DNA from: Flavobacteriaceae bacterium
GTDB taxonomy: Bacteria; Bacteroidota; Bacteroidia; Flavobacteriales; Flavobacteriaceae
Length of the DNA: 45,229 nt
Direction of reading: 5' to 3'
Assembly (NCBI GenBank): GCA_021648445.1
Contig: JAKISU010000007.1
Location: 1-45,229 of the forward strand
Under the pieces are notes generated by a model. That model was not told the DNA's origin. It saw only the letters and a list, made by a program, of their open reading frames with translations, and did no database searches. Made by a program: the position numbers and the translations under genes. Position 1 is the stretch's first letter, and every line of letters starts with the position of its first letter. Shown here in pieces: positions 16,576-24,243 of this stretch.

Positions 16576-16693
16576 TAAGTTAGCATTAATCTGTATTTTT
16601 AGTATTTCCTCGCAGGTAAAACCCAGTTTATTTGTACCAAAAAAGCTTCTGTCTTTTACCTGCTCCCTTGCCGTCACTTCACCAAAACTAAAT

Positions 16694-17203
16694 AACATAA
16701 AATGGGTTATAATACTTGCTCACTTCTCCAATGCCGTAACTATAACCTATTTTATGTTAAATAGTCGCTTGCCCTTGCTTGGCTTCGGAACTGGATTAAT
16801 AGTTTCGTTTTTTATTCAAAAGGATTATGAAGAAGTTTTCATTTTAAAAGCTAACGGAACTCCATCAGCTTCGGCAACCTCTGTTCCGTTACCTTTTAAA
16901 ACGGATTGTGTCCACAAGCACACATCTTGAAGTATAAATTTATTAGCTGATTTTTCCGCTGTAAACGTTCCGATAATAGTTGAAAAAGAGGTTGGCGATG
17001 CTTTGGATTTTCAACTATTATTGGAATGAGACAAACGATAGTGCGTTCAGCTTTTGAGTTCTGAAGTTTGTTTTTTAGTTCAGATTTCAAGCGTGGGTAA
17101 TGTCGGCTATTTAACATAGTTTACATTATAACGACGATTTTTTATCTTACAAAATAACATGTCTAAAAATTGTACGAAGTGAACTTATAATGCAAATTAT
17201 GTT
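16694..17203. repeat. Head-to-head pair of hairpin-bearing structured elements
   Basis: Four long imperfect hairpins in mirror order. Outer pair: 16694-16711/16741-16758 (17 of 18 bases pair) and 17113-17131/17185-17203 (17 of 19). Inner pair: 16842-16860/16883-16901 (18 of 19) and 16967-16986/17008-17027 (18 of 20). The two inner loops are related (AGAGGTTGnCGAnGCT on opposite strands) while their stems differ. Both outer hairpins abut CTATTTAACATA. So the stretch is two diverged copies of one ~250-bp element facing each other. Size and shape recall integron attC sites or a structured RNA. No convincing gene. Confidence 0.5.
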
Positions 17204-17217
17204 ACATAGCTTGGGAT

Positions 17218-17337
17218 AGTTTTTTATGTATTAGCTTTTTTCTCGGCGTAGCTCTTTGGTGTCATTGACGCTCCTTAAAAAATAGTAAATGTGTCTATGA
17301 CGCTAAAGTGCTACATTAGCTTGGCGCATAAAAAACT
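17218..17337. repeat. Long imperfect hairpin
   Basis: Outer arms AGTTTTTTATG / CATAAAAAACT are perfect. Inner arms pair GTAGCTCTTTGGTGTCAT with ATGACGCTAAAGTGCTAC imperfectly. Directly follows the paired structured elements and may be a further member of the same class. Together with 17338-17416 this stretch has no gene I can support. Confidence 0.4.
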
Positions 17338-17416
17338 ACATTGTGGTGGAGAGGAAGCAAGCCAAAGACAGAGGATTTTTGCCTTAGCAAAATACTGGAT
17401 TTGGGTTGCGTGGATT

Positions 17417-17719
17417 TTAATGTTCTAATGGCTCTCTACTTGTATGACGAACTCGTAGTATTCTTATTTCTTTTTCTTTTATTCGGTATGTCACTCTGTA
17501 ACTGTATTTTTCAAAGGCTCGATAATCATTTGTGTTTTCTTTTTTAAACCTATCTAAGCTATAAATTTCGGGATGGTTTGGTAATTCTCTAGCTATTTCT
17601 ATGATTGATTTTCTAACTTTTTTAGCTGATGGTAATGATTTTTCTTTTAGGTAATTATATGCTTCTTTCAGTTCTAATAAGGCTTCTTTATCCCAAACTA
17701 ATTTTTTCTTATTTACCAT
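17417..17719 (-). CDS. RelE/ParE-family toxin
   Basis: 100 aa with the fold signature of the RelE/ParE superfamily: an N-terminal WDKEALLELKEAYNYLKEKS helix pair, NHPEIYSLDRFKK, then the beta strands YRAFEKYSYRVTYRIKEKEIRILRVRHT that end in an Arg-His pair. ParE-type toxins poison gyrase and RelE-type cleave ribosomal mRNA; the sequence alone does not decide. It overlaps the antitoxin gene by 7 bp. Confidence 0.8.
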   Translation of the reverse strand: MVNKKKLVWDKEALLELKEAYNYLKEKSLPSAKKVRKSIIEIARELPNHPEIYSLDRFKKENTNDYRAFEKYSYRVTYRIKEKEIRILRVRHTSREPLEH

Positions 17720-17946
17720 TCTTTTGCCATTTTTTCCACTTCTTCTTGTGTGTAAAATTCTCCGTTATCTATCCTAGCGTCTGCTTCATCAATCTCTTTA
17801 TTATATTGTTCAATACTGATACGTTCAGACGATTCTATTACATTCCTTCTGTATTTTAACATATTTTTAAATGCTTCAATAAGTGTTGGATCTTTTACTG
17901 TTTCAAGTTCTTTTTGTATCCATTTTAATTCTGCCTGTAAATCCAT
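17713..17946 (-). CDS. Antitoxin of the RelE/ParE-like pair
   Basis: 77 aa from the ATG at 17946 (MDLQAELKWIQKELETVKDP); a longer frame reaches 17991, but its first residues look like non-coding sequence. Charged, mainly helical, with an acidic C-terminus (DEADARIDNGEFYTQEEVEK) that would wrap the toxin. No DNA-binding motif that I recognise. It starts about 55 bp after the recombinase gene, so it may be read with the recombinase operon or from its own promoter. Confidence 0.7.
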   Translation of the reverse strand: MDLQAELKWIQKELETVKDPTLIEAFKNMLKYRRNVIESSERISIEQYNKEIDEADARIDNGEFYTQEEVEKMAKEW

Positions 17947-18000
17947 AATCTTTGTCTTTTTTGTATAACAAATATACAATTTTTGTTCCATTTTTTTAGT

Positions 18001-18894
18001 TTATGAGATTGGATGAAAATTATTTACTATTTCGTGTAGGTTTTCTAAATCATCTTCTAAATATCTTTCTGTGGAACTTATGTAACGATGTCCTACTAAA
18101 ACTTGTACTTGTCTTAAATTATACTGCTTTAACCAATTTGTAATTACCGAAGCTCGTATTTGATTTGCATTAGTTACTTTGTGATTTATTCGCTTTAATT
18201 TCTCAATAATACGCTGAACAGTATTTCCTAATCTTGCATTGTTTGGTATAAATAATCTTTCGCTTTCTACTTTTTTACGCACTTTTATTTCTTCTCTAAT
18301 TTCTTTTACATATTCCAGTAATTCTATGACTTGCCACGATTTTAATTCTAATGTTCTTGAGTTGCTTCTTGTACCACTTTTTATATAAACCTTTCCTTTG
18401 TAAAGCTGTAAATCTTCGAGCTCTAAATGTATTAATTCTGTAGTATTTAACCCTTGATATACCATTAACCCAACAATCACTTTATTACGTTTTGATGTGT
18501 ATTTATGGTATTCTTCTTGATATTTATCTGTTTCAAAACTATAATATAAATCCTCTAATTCGTCAGCTTCGAGTAAGTTGTAATTGATAATTCTTTTTAC
18601 ACCTTTTATGTTAATGTTTTCTATTGGATTATCACTTCTATAATTTTCTGATAATAGATATTTAAAGTAGATTTTTACAGTTCCTATTTTATGCTTTATT
18701 GTTTTTTTAGTATTATTTTTTCGTTGTAAATATTTGATAAACTTTAAGATAGTTTTGTAATCTATTAATTCTACAGTTGTATGATTTCTGTTGCACCATT
18801 TTATAAATACTTTCGCTCCCTTTGTGTAACTATTTATTGTAGTTTCACTATAATTTTCTTTTTGTAAATAGTTTTTATATTCGTTCATCTTCAA
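18001..18894 (-). CDS. Tyrosine recombinase-like protein lacking catalytic Arg/His
   Basis: 297 aa with an intact N-terminal SAM-like core-binding domain (KNYLQKENYSETTINSYTKG) and the overall recombinase fold. Box I reads VYQGLNTTELIHLE, with Asn where the catalytic Arg of GLRxxEL belongs. Box II reads NANQIRASVITNW: only the Arg of HxxR is kept, and both His positions are changed. The VGHRYISSTERYLED segment keeps His and the nucleophile Tyr. It overlaps the fully equipped recombinase gene by 20 bp. It is probably a non-cleaving partner in a heteromeric complex, or a decaying copy; the clean reading frame favours a partner. Confidence 0.8.
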   Translation of the reverse strand: MKMNEYKNYLQKENYSETTINSYTKGAKVFIKWCNRNHTTVELIDYKTILKFIKYLQRKNNTKKTIKHKIGTVKIYFKYLLSENYRSDNPIENINIKGVKRIINYNLLEADELEDLYYSFETDKYQEEYHKYTSKRNKVIVGLMVYQGLNTTELIHLELEDLQLYKGKVYIKSGTRSNSRTLELKSWQVIELLEYVKEIREEIKVRKKVESERLFIPNNARLGNTVQRIIEKLKRINHKVTNANQIRASVITNWLKQYNLRQVQVLVGHRYISSTERYLEDDLENLHEIVNNFHPIS

Positions 18895-19810
18895 TGGTTT
18901 TTAATAAGTGTGTATAGATTTGTGTACTCTCTAAAGAACTGTGCCCTAAAAAGGTTTTTATGTTTTCTAATTTTACTTCGTGTTGTAATAAATGTGTGGC
19001 AATAGAGTGTCTTAATGTGTGTAGTGTTATTTTTTTATCTATGATGTTTTTATTATTTGTTGATGCTACAATAACTTTTAATCGGTTGGCAAAAGTCATT
19101 CCTCGTAATCGTGTTCCTTGCTGATTTATAAATAGTGCATCATTGCTATTTGCATCTTTAAATTGTGGTCGAGCTTCGTATATATAATCTTCTAATATTT
19201 CTGCATTCTTTCGATTGATGGGTACAAAACGCTCTTTATAATTCTTTCCTTTTCTTACAAATATTCGCTCCTTATCAAAAAAAATATCGCTTGTATCTAA
19301 ATGTACTGCTTCATTTCTTCGTAATCCACAACTATATAAAACCACTAACATTGCTTTGTCTCTTAACTGTATTCTCTCTGAATGATGACTTTGATTTGTT
19401 GCTCTAAATAACTCTTTGATTTCTGATTGTGTCAATATATTTAGTTTCTCTTCGGTTGGTTGTTTTTCTGATTTTAGATGTATATTAAATCCTTTATAAT
19501 TATGATTTTGTAGATATTCTTTGAACTTTTTTAAGGCTTGTTGATGCTTGTTTAAATAGCTTTTACTTAAACTTCCGCTTGTTCTTTCGTTGGCTCTTTG
19601 CTGTAAATAGCTGTAATAGTCTTTGACTGTTTTTGTAGTAATATGATTGATGTTATTAATGTTGTATTGTTCCAAGTAATAAAAGAACTCTTGTAAGTGT
19701 ATTGGTAAGCTATAAACTGTTGTTTCTGCATAGCCTAAAATATCTAACCATTCTTTGTAATTGGCAACTAACAGTTTGAAGCTGTCGTTTTGTAGTTTTA
19801 ATTTTTTCAT
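18875..19810 (-). CDS. Tyrosine recombinase (XerC/D-like, intact)
   Basis: 311 aa with all catalytic residues: YSCGLRRNEAVHLD (Arg I, about residue 162), RKGKNYKERFVP (Lys), LHTLRHSIATHLL (His-x-x-Arg, about 266), LGHSSLESTQIYTH (His and nucleophile Tyr, about 298). N-terminal core-binding domain begins around residue 12. It cuts and rejoins DNA through a 3'-phosphotyrosine bond. Follows the ATPase gene by 42 bp and overlaps the degenerate recombinase. Most likely the integrase of a small element that includes the ATPase and XRE gene; it is not an integron IntI by gene context. Confidence 0.9.
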   Translation of the reverse strand: MKKLKLQNDSFKLLVANYKEWLDILGYAETTVYSLPIHLQEFFYYLEQYNINNINHITTKTVKDYYSYLQQRANERTSGSLSKSYLNKHQQALKKFKEYLQNHNYKGFNIHLKSEKQPTEEKLNILTQSEIKELFRATNQSHHSERIQLRDKAMLVVLYSCGLRRNEAVHLDTSDIFFDKERIFVRKGKNYKERFVPINRKNAEILEDYIYEARPQFKDANSNDALFINQQGTRLRGMTFANRLKVIVASTNNKNIIDKKITLHTLRHSIATHLLQHEVKLENIKTFLGHSSLESTQIYTHLLKTIEDERI

Positions 19811-19852
19811 CCCTTGACCTTTTTTTGAGATTATGTAACGAGTTGTATTTAA

Positions 19853-21427
19853 CTAATTGGCTTTCTTGTTTTTAACTTCGCCATTTTGGGAGTGGCGAGT
19901 TAGTGGCGATATGGCGAGTTCTATTTTTGCAATGCAGCTTTGTAATGCACTATCTATTTGCTCTTTGAGTGTATCGTATTCTTGCACGTCAACTACTTCA
20001 AAACAATAGCTTTTAGTCTTGGCTTTTTTGATGCGTTGTATATAATTCTCTGCTAATAACTGTTTGTTGTATCGTCTTAATGTGGTTTCTTTTATGCGTA
20101 GATTTCTTCTTATTTCAGCATTGATAAACGTAGTTTGGTTATTGTCTTTTAGATAGGTTTTCAACCGTTCTAAATGATTTCGTGTTGCACCTGTAATGGT
20201 ATCAGATTTTCGTAATAACACTTCTTTGATAAGTTCGTTTGCTTCTTCTATATCTTCAATAGTGGTTTCAATATAGATTTCGCCAGTATCTTCATTCACT
20301 TGCTGTTCTCGCCCATATTGCTTATAAAAAGTAATGGATTCTATAAACTGTAAATAGTGTGAGTTTGTACGTCGTGGTTTAAATACCAATTGTGGCAGTT
20401 CCAAGTATTCCGCATAGGGATTGATTACCCGTATCGGTTTTAGAACTCGTTGTACATCTTTTAATAATGCACTCGATTTATATTCTTGTTCTTCATTTAT
20501 TTTGCCTGCTGACAATAACCTTTGAAAGTGCATTATTCGTTGGTCTTGTTCTGCTGATTCATCAATATAGAGTAGAAAACTTCTATTTGAGTTATCTTCG
20601 TAAATACTTTCTTGGGTAGTACAACCTGCAACAGATACCGGACCTTCAACGGTTAAATGTATGGTTTTGGTTGTTCCTTTTGCATCTTTATGAACTACTG
20701 TTTTTGTAATTCTTTTTTTGGTTTGTAATTCTCGAAGTGGATATAATACAGCTTGTGCACCGTCTAAATCTTCTATTAAAATTAGTTTGTGTTGCAGTTC
20801 AGTTCTGTTGAAGTAGTAAAAGGCGTTTGCTGATAAGACCGTAATTTCCACCTTATCTTCTTCCGGGATTAGTTCTGATACTTTAGATTGCAGATGTGTT
20901 TTACCAACTCCGGAACTGCCCAAGCTGATGCAATGCAATGGATTGTTAGTTTTACGTGAGGTAAATATCAAGTACATTAATAATCTGTTTGTTGGCTCTC
21001 CAATAACTCCGCTTTTACCAATAAGTTCGTTTGTTTTAAGTAGTAAATCTTTTCGCTTTAAAAATTTGATTGCCTCTTTTTCTTCGGTTGCCGATAGTTC
21101 TTTAAAATAGGGTTTGTGTAATTCTGCTTCTTTTTCCAGTAATAAAAAACGGTAATTCTCTAATTCGTGTGTGAGTTCCTGTACTGTTCGCCGTACTACG
21201 CTTGTTCCTATCTCTAAGCGTTCTGCTACTTTTCTTGTAAATTTCTCTACTTGATTGTCGTTGTATAAATCTAAACTGTGCCGTAAAATATTATATTCTT
21301 TGGGTTTTTGGATGCTTAGGGTAATTCGTAGAGCTTCTAATTTATTGAGCTTTATTCCTCCTAAAATATGAAGTTCTAAATGTTTTGTTATGTAGTTGTA
21401 GTTGTTGGAATTTGTAGTATTAAGCAT
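19853..21427 (-). CDS. AAA+/P-loop ATPase of a recombinase-associated element
   Basis: 524 aa. Walker A LGSSGVGKTHLQSK at about residues 168-181, Walker B-like LILIEDLDGA at about 215, then VAGCTTQESIYEDNSNRSF, which looks like a sensor and arginine-finger region. It has an N-terminal helical domain (RKVAERLEIGTSVVRRTVQE, HTH-like) and a C-terminal winged-helix-like end (INAEIRRNLRIKETTLRRYN). This resembles MCM- or primase-associated ATPases of mobile elements, but I do not recognise a named family. It begins an operon with the two recombinases. It may remodel the recombination complex or start replication of the excised form; inference. Confidence 0.6.
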   Translation of the reverse strand: MLNTTNSNNYNYITKHLELHILGGIKLNKLEALRITLSIQKPKEYNILRHSLDLYNDNQVEKFTRKVAERLEIGTSVVRRTVQELTHELENYRFLLLEKEAELHKPYFKELSATEEKEAIKFLKRKDLLLKTNELIGKSGVIGEPTNRLLMYLIFTSRKTNNPLHCISLGSSGVGKTHLQSKVSELIPEEDKVEITVLSANAFYYFNRTELQHKLILIEDLDGAQAVLYPLRELQTKKRITKTVVHKDAKGTTKTIHLTVEGPVSVAGCTTQESIYEDNSNRSFLLYIDESAEQDQRIMHFQRLLSAGKINEEQEYKSSALLKDVQRVLKPIRVINPYAEYLELPQLVFKPRRTNSHYLQFIESITFYKQYGREQQVNEDTGEIYIETTIEDIEEANELIKEVLLRKSDTITGATRNHLERLKTYLKDNNQTTFINAEIRRNLRIKETTLRRYNKQLLAENYIQRIKKAKTKSYCFEVVDVQEYDTLKEQIDSALQSCIAKIELAISPLTRHSQNGEVKNKKAN

Positions 21428-21461
21428 AGAAGAAAATTATTATTAGACAATTTGACTACTG

Positions 21462-21492
21462 CAAAGTTAATTATAACATTCCATATTGACAA
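21462..21492 (-). promoter_or_regulatory. Promoter of the ATPase-recombinase operon
   Basis: On the minus strand TTG (complement of 21490-21492), 20 bp, then TAACTTTG (complement of 21462-21469). This fits the Bacteroidota TTG-N19-21-TAnnTTTG consensus. CATATTGA occurs twice (21482-21489 and about 21504-21511) next to it and could be an operator for the divergent XRE protein. Confidence 0.6.
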
Positions 21493-21519
21493 CTATAAGT
21501 TTACATATTGATTATAATG

Positions 21520-21550
21520 TTGATAAAAATATACGTTTTGACTATATTTG
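21520..21550 (+). promoter_or_regulatory. Promoter of the XRE regulator
   Basis: TTG at 21520-21522 and TATATTTG at 21543-21550, 20 bp apart, matching the Bacteroidota consensus; the start codon is 24 bp downstream. Divergent from the ATPase promoter over a shared 146-bp gap. Confidence 0.65.
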
Positions 21551-21573
21551 TGCCATAGACAGATAATATACAC

Positions 21574-21939
21574 ATGAACATAGCTGATAATTTAAAAGTA
21601 TTTAGAGAACAAAAAGGTCTTTTACAAAAAGAAGTCGCCAATGCTGTTGGTGTACATCCTTCTAACTATTCTAAAATGGAAAAAGGCGAACGTGATGTGT
21701 CTATTGAAGTTGCTGATAAACTTGCTAAGTTTTTTGGCGTTACTATTGACGAGCTCGTGCATATGACTAATCAAGTGCCTGATGAAATTACTATTGTTGA
21801 TAAATCTGTTTCTGAACGCATTAACCTTATTCAGCAACTTGAAGAAGAAGACAAGAAAGCTATCTATCGTATTATTGATAGTATGCTTACCAAATCTAAA
21901 TTTAAAGACTTCTTTAATAAAAATGTAGCTTCTCTGTAA
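21574..21939 (+). CDS. XRE-family transcriptional regulator
   Basis: 121 aa with a Cro/CI-type HTH: LKVFREQKGLLQKEVANAVG then VHPSNYSKMEKGERDVS, followed by the usual LAKFFGVTIDELVHM. A C-terminal helical tail (about residues 78-121) could form dimers. Divergent from the ATPase-recombinase operon and probably its repressor, since CATATTGA repeats lie between the two promoters. Confidence 0.85.
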   Translation: MNIADNLKVFREQKGLLQKEVANAVGVHPSNYSKMEKGERDVSIEVADKLAKFFGVTIDELVHMTNQVPDEITIVDKSVSERINLIQQLEEEDKKAIYRIIDSMLTKSKFKDFFNKNVASL

Positions 21940-21980
21940 GGTCTAAAGTAACAATGATTATTTTTACAAATCTTTTTCTT

Positions 21981-22358
21981 TTAGTTTGGTATGTCTCTTT
22001 TTAATTGATTTTCTATTTTAATGATCTTCCTCAATGTTGCATTGACCACGCTGGATAAATCATTTGGGGTGTTTGCTCTTTCTAATCTGAGTAGTAATGG
22101 TGTAAATTGATGGTATGAGTTTTTATATATTTTTTTCTTTTTTGTTTTTAGCAAAGCTTTCTGTACATAGAGTTTTACTTTAAAGAATTGTCGTTTATAA
22201 GGGATTCGATTATTTGTGAGATCTTTGGTTTGTTCATTTTTAAAAAGTGCTATTAGTAAAGAACGTTCTGCTCCGTATCTTTTACCTCTGTCGCATTTAA
22301 AAACCTTCTTCATCAATAGTTCATAATTTCTCCCTTTTTGATAGTAGTCTGCTTCCAA
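21981..22358 (-). CDS. Module copy 1: basic 125-aa protein, unknown
   Basis: Paralogue of the protein at 39050-39424. Shared residues include KGRNYELL(M/I)KKVF, YGAE/HGAD followed by RSL/QSL, YKRQFFKVKLYVQKALLK versus YQRQFFLVKLYIEKALFK, and a C-terminal TLRKIIKIENQLK versus SLTKIITLENKLK. Very basic and helical, with no membrane segment or signal. Could bind nucleic acid. No known family recognised; the conservation of Arg/Lys/Tyr pairs across the two copies shows that both are under selection. Confidence 0.65.
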   Translation of the reverse strand: MEADYYQKGRNYELLMKKVFKCDRGKRYGAERSLLIALFKNEQTKDLTNNRIPYKRQFFKVKLYVQKALLKTKKKKIYKNSYHQFTPLLLRLERANTPNDLSSVVNATLRKIIKIENQLKRDIPN

Positions 22359-22523
22359 TTGACTTTGTTTTAACTATTTTGTAAAATGTGTTGGTGCTAC
22401 TTACTAGAAAAAAGGGACAGGTTTCTTTTGGGTAATGACCTTTGTAGCAAATTAACTGGTTGATTCTTTTGTTTGCAGTAAAAACGATATGTTGATTTTA
22501 ATTTGTTTCTTCAGGAAAATAGA

Positions 22524-22709
22524 CTAAATCCATACTTCTAATAAAACTATTACTAACATAATGGCAACTATGATTAAAACAGTCATGACCATTCGGAAAG
22601 CTTTCTTTGAAAGGTCTTCTTTTGTAATTGTATACAAAACAATTCCGAAGGCAATCATCGTTGTTATAAGCAAAATTGTTGCATATTGATGCAGCTCTTG
22701 GGTTTCCAT
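22524..22709 (-). CDS. Module copy 1: 61-aa two-helix membrane protein
   Basis: METQELHQYATILLITTMIA opens the first of two membrane helices (about 9-29 and 40-60), joined by a short charged turn (TKEDLSKKAFR). The 67-aa protein at 39570-39773 has the same layout (MEDHELNRYMLILTAM; TIKKDVFFERTFK). Gene order relative to the 125-aa gene is the same in both copies. Function unknown. Confidence 0.6.
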   Translation of the reverse strand: METQELHQYATILLITTMIAFGIVLYTITKEDLSKKAFRMVMTVLIIVAIMLVIVLLEVWI

Positions 22710-22874
22710 TTACTAATTCCTAATTATTTATAGTTTTTACTACTGCCCTTACTTTGTATGCTGTTTTTGGTAACAAATATTCTTACCACATCAATTATTC
22801 ATAGTTAAATGATATGGTAAGTTTTGTTTTCAACTTTTTTTTATTGACATTTGTTACAATTCTTATTACACACA

Positions 22875-22901
22875 AAGCAAATATACACACTTTGTTTGCT
22901 T
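22875..22901. promoter_or_regulatory. Inverted repeat upstream of the copy 1 regulator
   Basis: AAGCAAA and TTTGCTT separated by 13 bp, about 64 bp before the HTH gene start in an otherwise empty 255-bp gap. Possible binding site of that HTH protein. Confidence 0.35.
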
Positions 22902-22964
22902 ATTTACAATAAAAAACATACAAAATACTCTTTTTGTTTGTTTTTGCTTTAGAACTATTTAATT

Positions 22965-23309
22965 ATGAAGGGTTTAGATATTAGAGACGTTAGAAAAGAA
23001 CTAGGTAAAACACAAGCAGAGTTTGCTGAACTGGTTAATGTATCTAAAAACTCTGTACAATTATGGGAAACAGGTAAAAGAAATCCTAGTCCAAATACAG
23101 TTTTATTGATTCAAAGTCTAAAAGAAAAACATACAAAGTTGGTTAATAAGGAGGTGGATTCGGAACTGCTCATACAGGTTCAAGAAGTGGCAGACTTCAT
23201 TGTTTTAAATGAAGGGCTTATGAAAAACAATAAAACGTTTAAGTTATTTTTAGATAGAGAGATAGAAAGGGCAGAAAATAAGGTATTAAAAGAGTTTTTA
23301 AAGAAATAG
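22965..23309 (+). CDS. Module copy 1: HTH (XRE-type) regulator
   Basis: 114 aa. N-terminal Cro/CI HTH (DVRKELGKTQAEFAELVNVS then VQLWETGKRNPSPNT) and a C-terminal helical part ending LKEFLKK. The regulator in copy 2 (39985-40398) has a different HTH but also ends in KIKEFLKN and sits at the same place and on the same strand, opposite to all other module genes. It is likely to control the module. Confidence 0.75.
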   Translation: MKGLDIRDVRKELGKTQAEFAELVNVSKNSVQLWETGKRNPSPNTVLLIQSLKEKHTKLVNKEVDSELLIQVQEVADFIVLNEGLMKNNKTFKLFLDREIERAENKVLKEFLKK

Positions 23310-23312
23310 CTT

Positions 23313-23471
23313 TTATAAAAAACCGATTGATATTTTAAGTTGCTTGTTCTCTTGTTTTAATTTTTCAATTTCTTTTTCTAGGTAGGTATTTAAATCGTCC
23401 TCTATTTCTTCTGAATACTCTTGAGGGAATAATCCTGATTTTTTTATTTTATGTCCCTTGCTTTTACACAT
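23313..23471 (-). CDS. Module copy 1: 52-aa coiled-coil protein
   Basis: Starts with MCKSKGHKIKKSGLFPQEYS and continues as a charged coiled coil (YLEKEIEKLKQENKQLK). Begins 8 bp inside the end of the membrane-protein gene, as its counterpart at 40376-40576 does with 4 bp. Convergent with the HTH gene. Small, but supported by the same position and coil in copy 2. Confidence 0.6.
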   Translation of the reverse strand: MCKSKGHKIKKSGLFPQEYSEEIEDDLNTYLEKEIEKLKQENKQLKISIGFL

Positions 23472-24243
23472 TTATTTTCAAGCCTTTATTGATTAATTTA
23501 CCTCTTTCTAATTTGTGCTTTTCTTGCTTGTCTGCTTTAATATCATCAGTATTAGCGTAGATATAGGTAAACAATGACCTTATATATGATTTTAGCTTTT
23601 GTTCTACATTTTGGTAGTAATAAAATAATAAGGGTAGGGCTATTGAAACTAAAACAGGTATATATATCATTATGTTTCTATACCAGTCTTCTGGAAAATC
23701 GCCTTCAAAAACTTGTTGTGAAAAAAGTGCTTGTAAGATAAAATATGTGGAAGTGAATAAAAAGATGCCTGAAAAAATGGAATATGCAAGTTTTTTCCAT
23801 TTTGCAGTTATTGGATTGTACATTATATAAAGTAACATTATACCCATAACAAAAGACATCAAATAGGGGTCTATCGCTAGCCTGAAGTAGTAGTACCCAT
23901 TCCATCCTCTAAATTTATAGGATTGTTGTAAAGCTAGTTTCTTTTTTGTGTACGCATCAATATTTAATTTTGACGTTTCTTGTATTTTTCTTGTCGCAAT
24001 TATATAATCTTGTGTTGTAATATTTCCACTTCCTAGATCATTCAATAGCTTGTTCAGTGAAAAATCTCTGTTGGTAATTATGGGTTTGTATTTGGCTTTG
24101 TGTGTTTTATATTCTAATGAGTTTATATTATTTGTGTATTCGTAGTTGTCTACTTCAAACAGCGCTCCTGAACTTATTGCAACAAGAGCGCCGATAAATA
24201 GAACTTTTAAGATGTTAACTACCACCTTCTTCATCGTCGTCAT
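23464..24243 (-). CDS. Module copy 1: four-helix membrane protein
   Basis: About 259 aa. Start set at the ATG at 24243, which is preceded by GGAGGAGGGCGAG; the frame upstream overlaps the lipoprotein gene and is not needed. One N-terminal helix, a soluble loop of about 95 aa (SLEYKTHKAKYKPIITNRDF ... KFRGWNGYYYF), then three helices and a charged C-terminal tail. Copy 2 (40573-41343) aligns throughout, for example EYKTHK, KYK, RDF, FLFTSSYFILHALY versus FLFTSTYFILQALF, GDFPE(D/N)WY. No family recognised. It is probably the effector or sensor of the module. Confidence 0.7.
   Translation of the reverse strand: MTTMKKVVVNILKVLFIGALVAISSGALFEVDNYEYTNNINSLEYKTHKAKYKPIITNRDFSLNKLLNDLGSGNITTQDYIIATRKIQETSKLNIDAYTKKKLALQQSYKFRGWNGYYYFRLAIDPYLMSFVMGIMLLYIMYNPITAKWKKLAYSIFSGIFLFTSTYFILQALFSQQVFEGDFPEDWYRNIMIYIPVLVSIALPLLFYYYQNVEQKLKSYIRSLFTYIYANTDDIKADKQEKHKLERGKLINKGLKINV

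Noticed and set aside
16502-16930. Plus-strand 142-aa frame (and the opposite 73-aa frame 16896-17117)
   Set aside because: Both run through the AAATGGT element or the long hairpins, have no family resemblance and odd composition; the DNA is explained better as structured repeats.
16694-17203. Retron msr/msd
   Set aside because: Long hairpins are present, but no reverse transcriptase is encoded anywhere in the window.
17341-17859. Plus-strand frames over the toxin-antitoxin pair
   Set aside because: Antisense to two recognisable overlapping genes; no independent support.
16694-19810. A true integron with IntI
   Set aside because: Hairpins recall attC sites, but the recombinases are a Xer-like pair coupled to an ATPase. 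No IntI-specific context or cassette series was seen.
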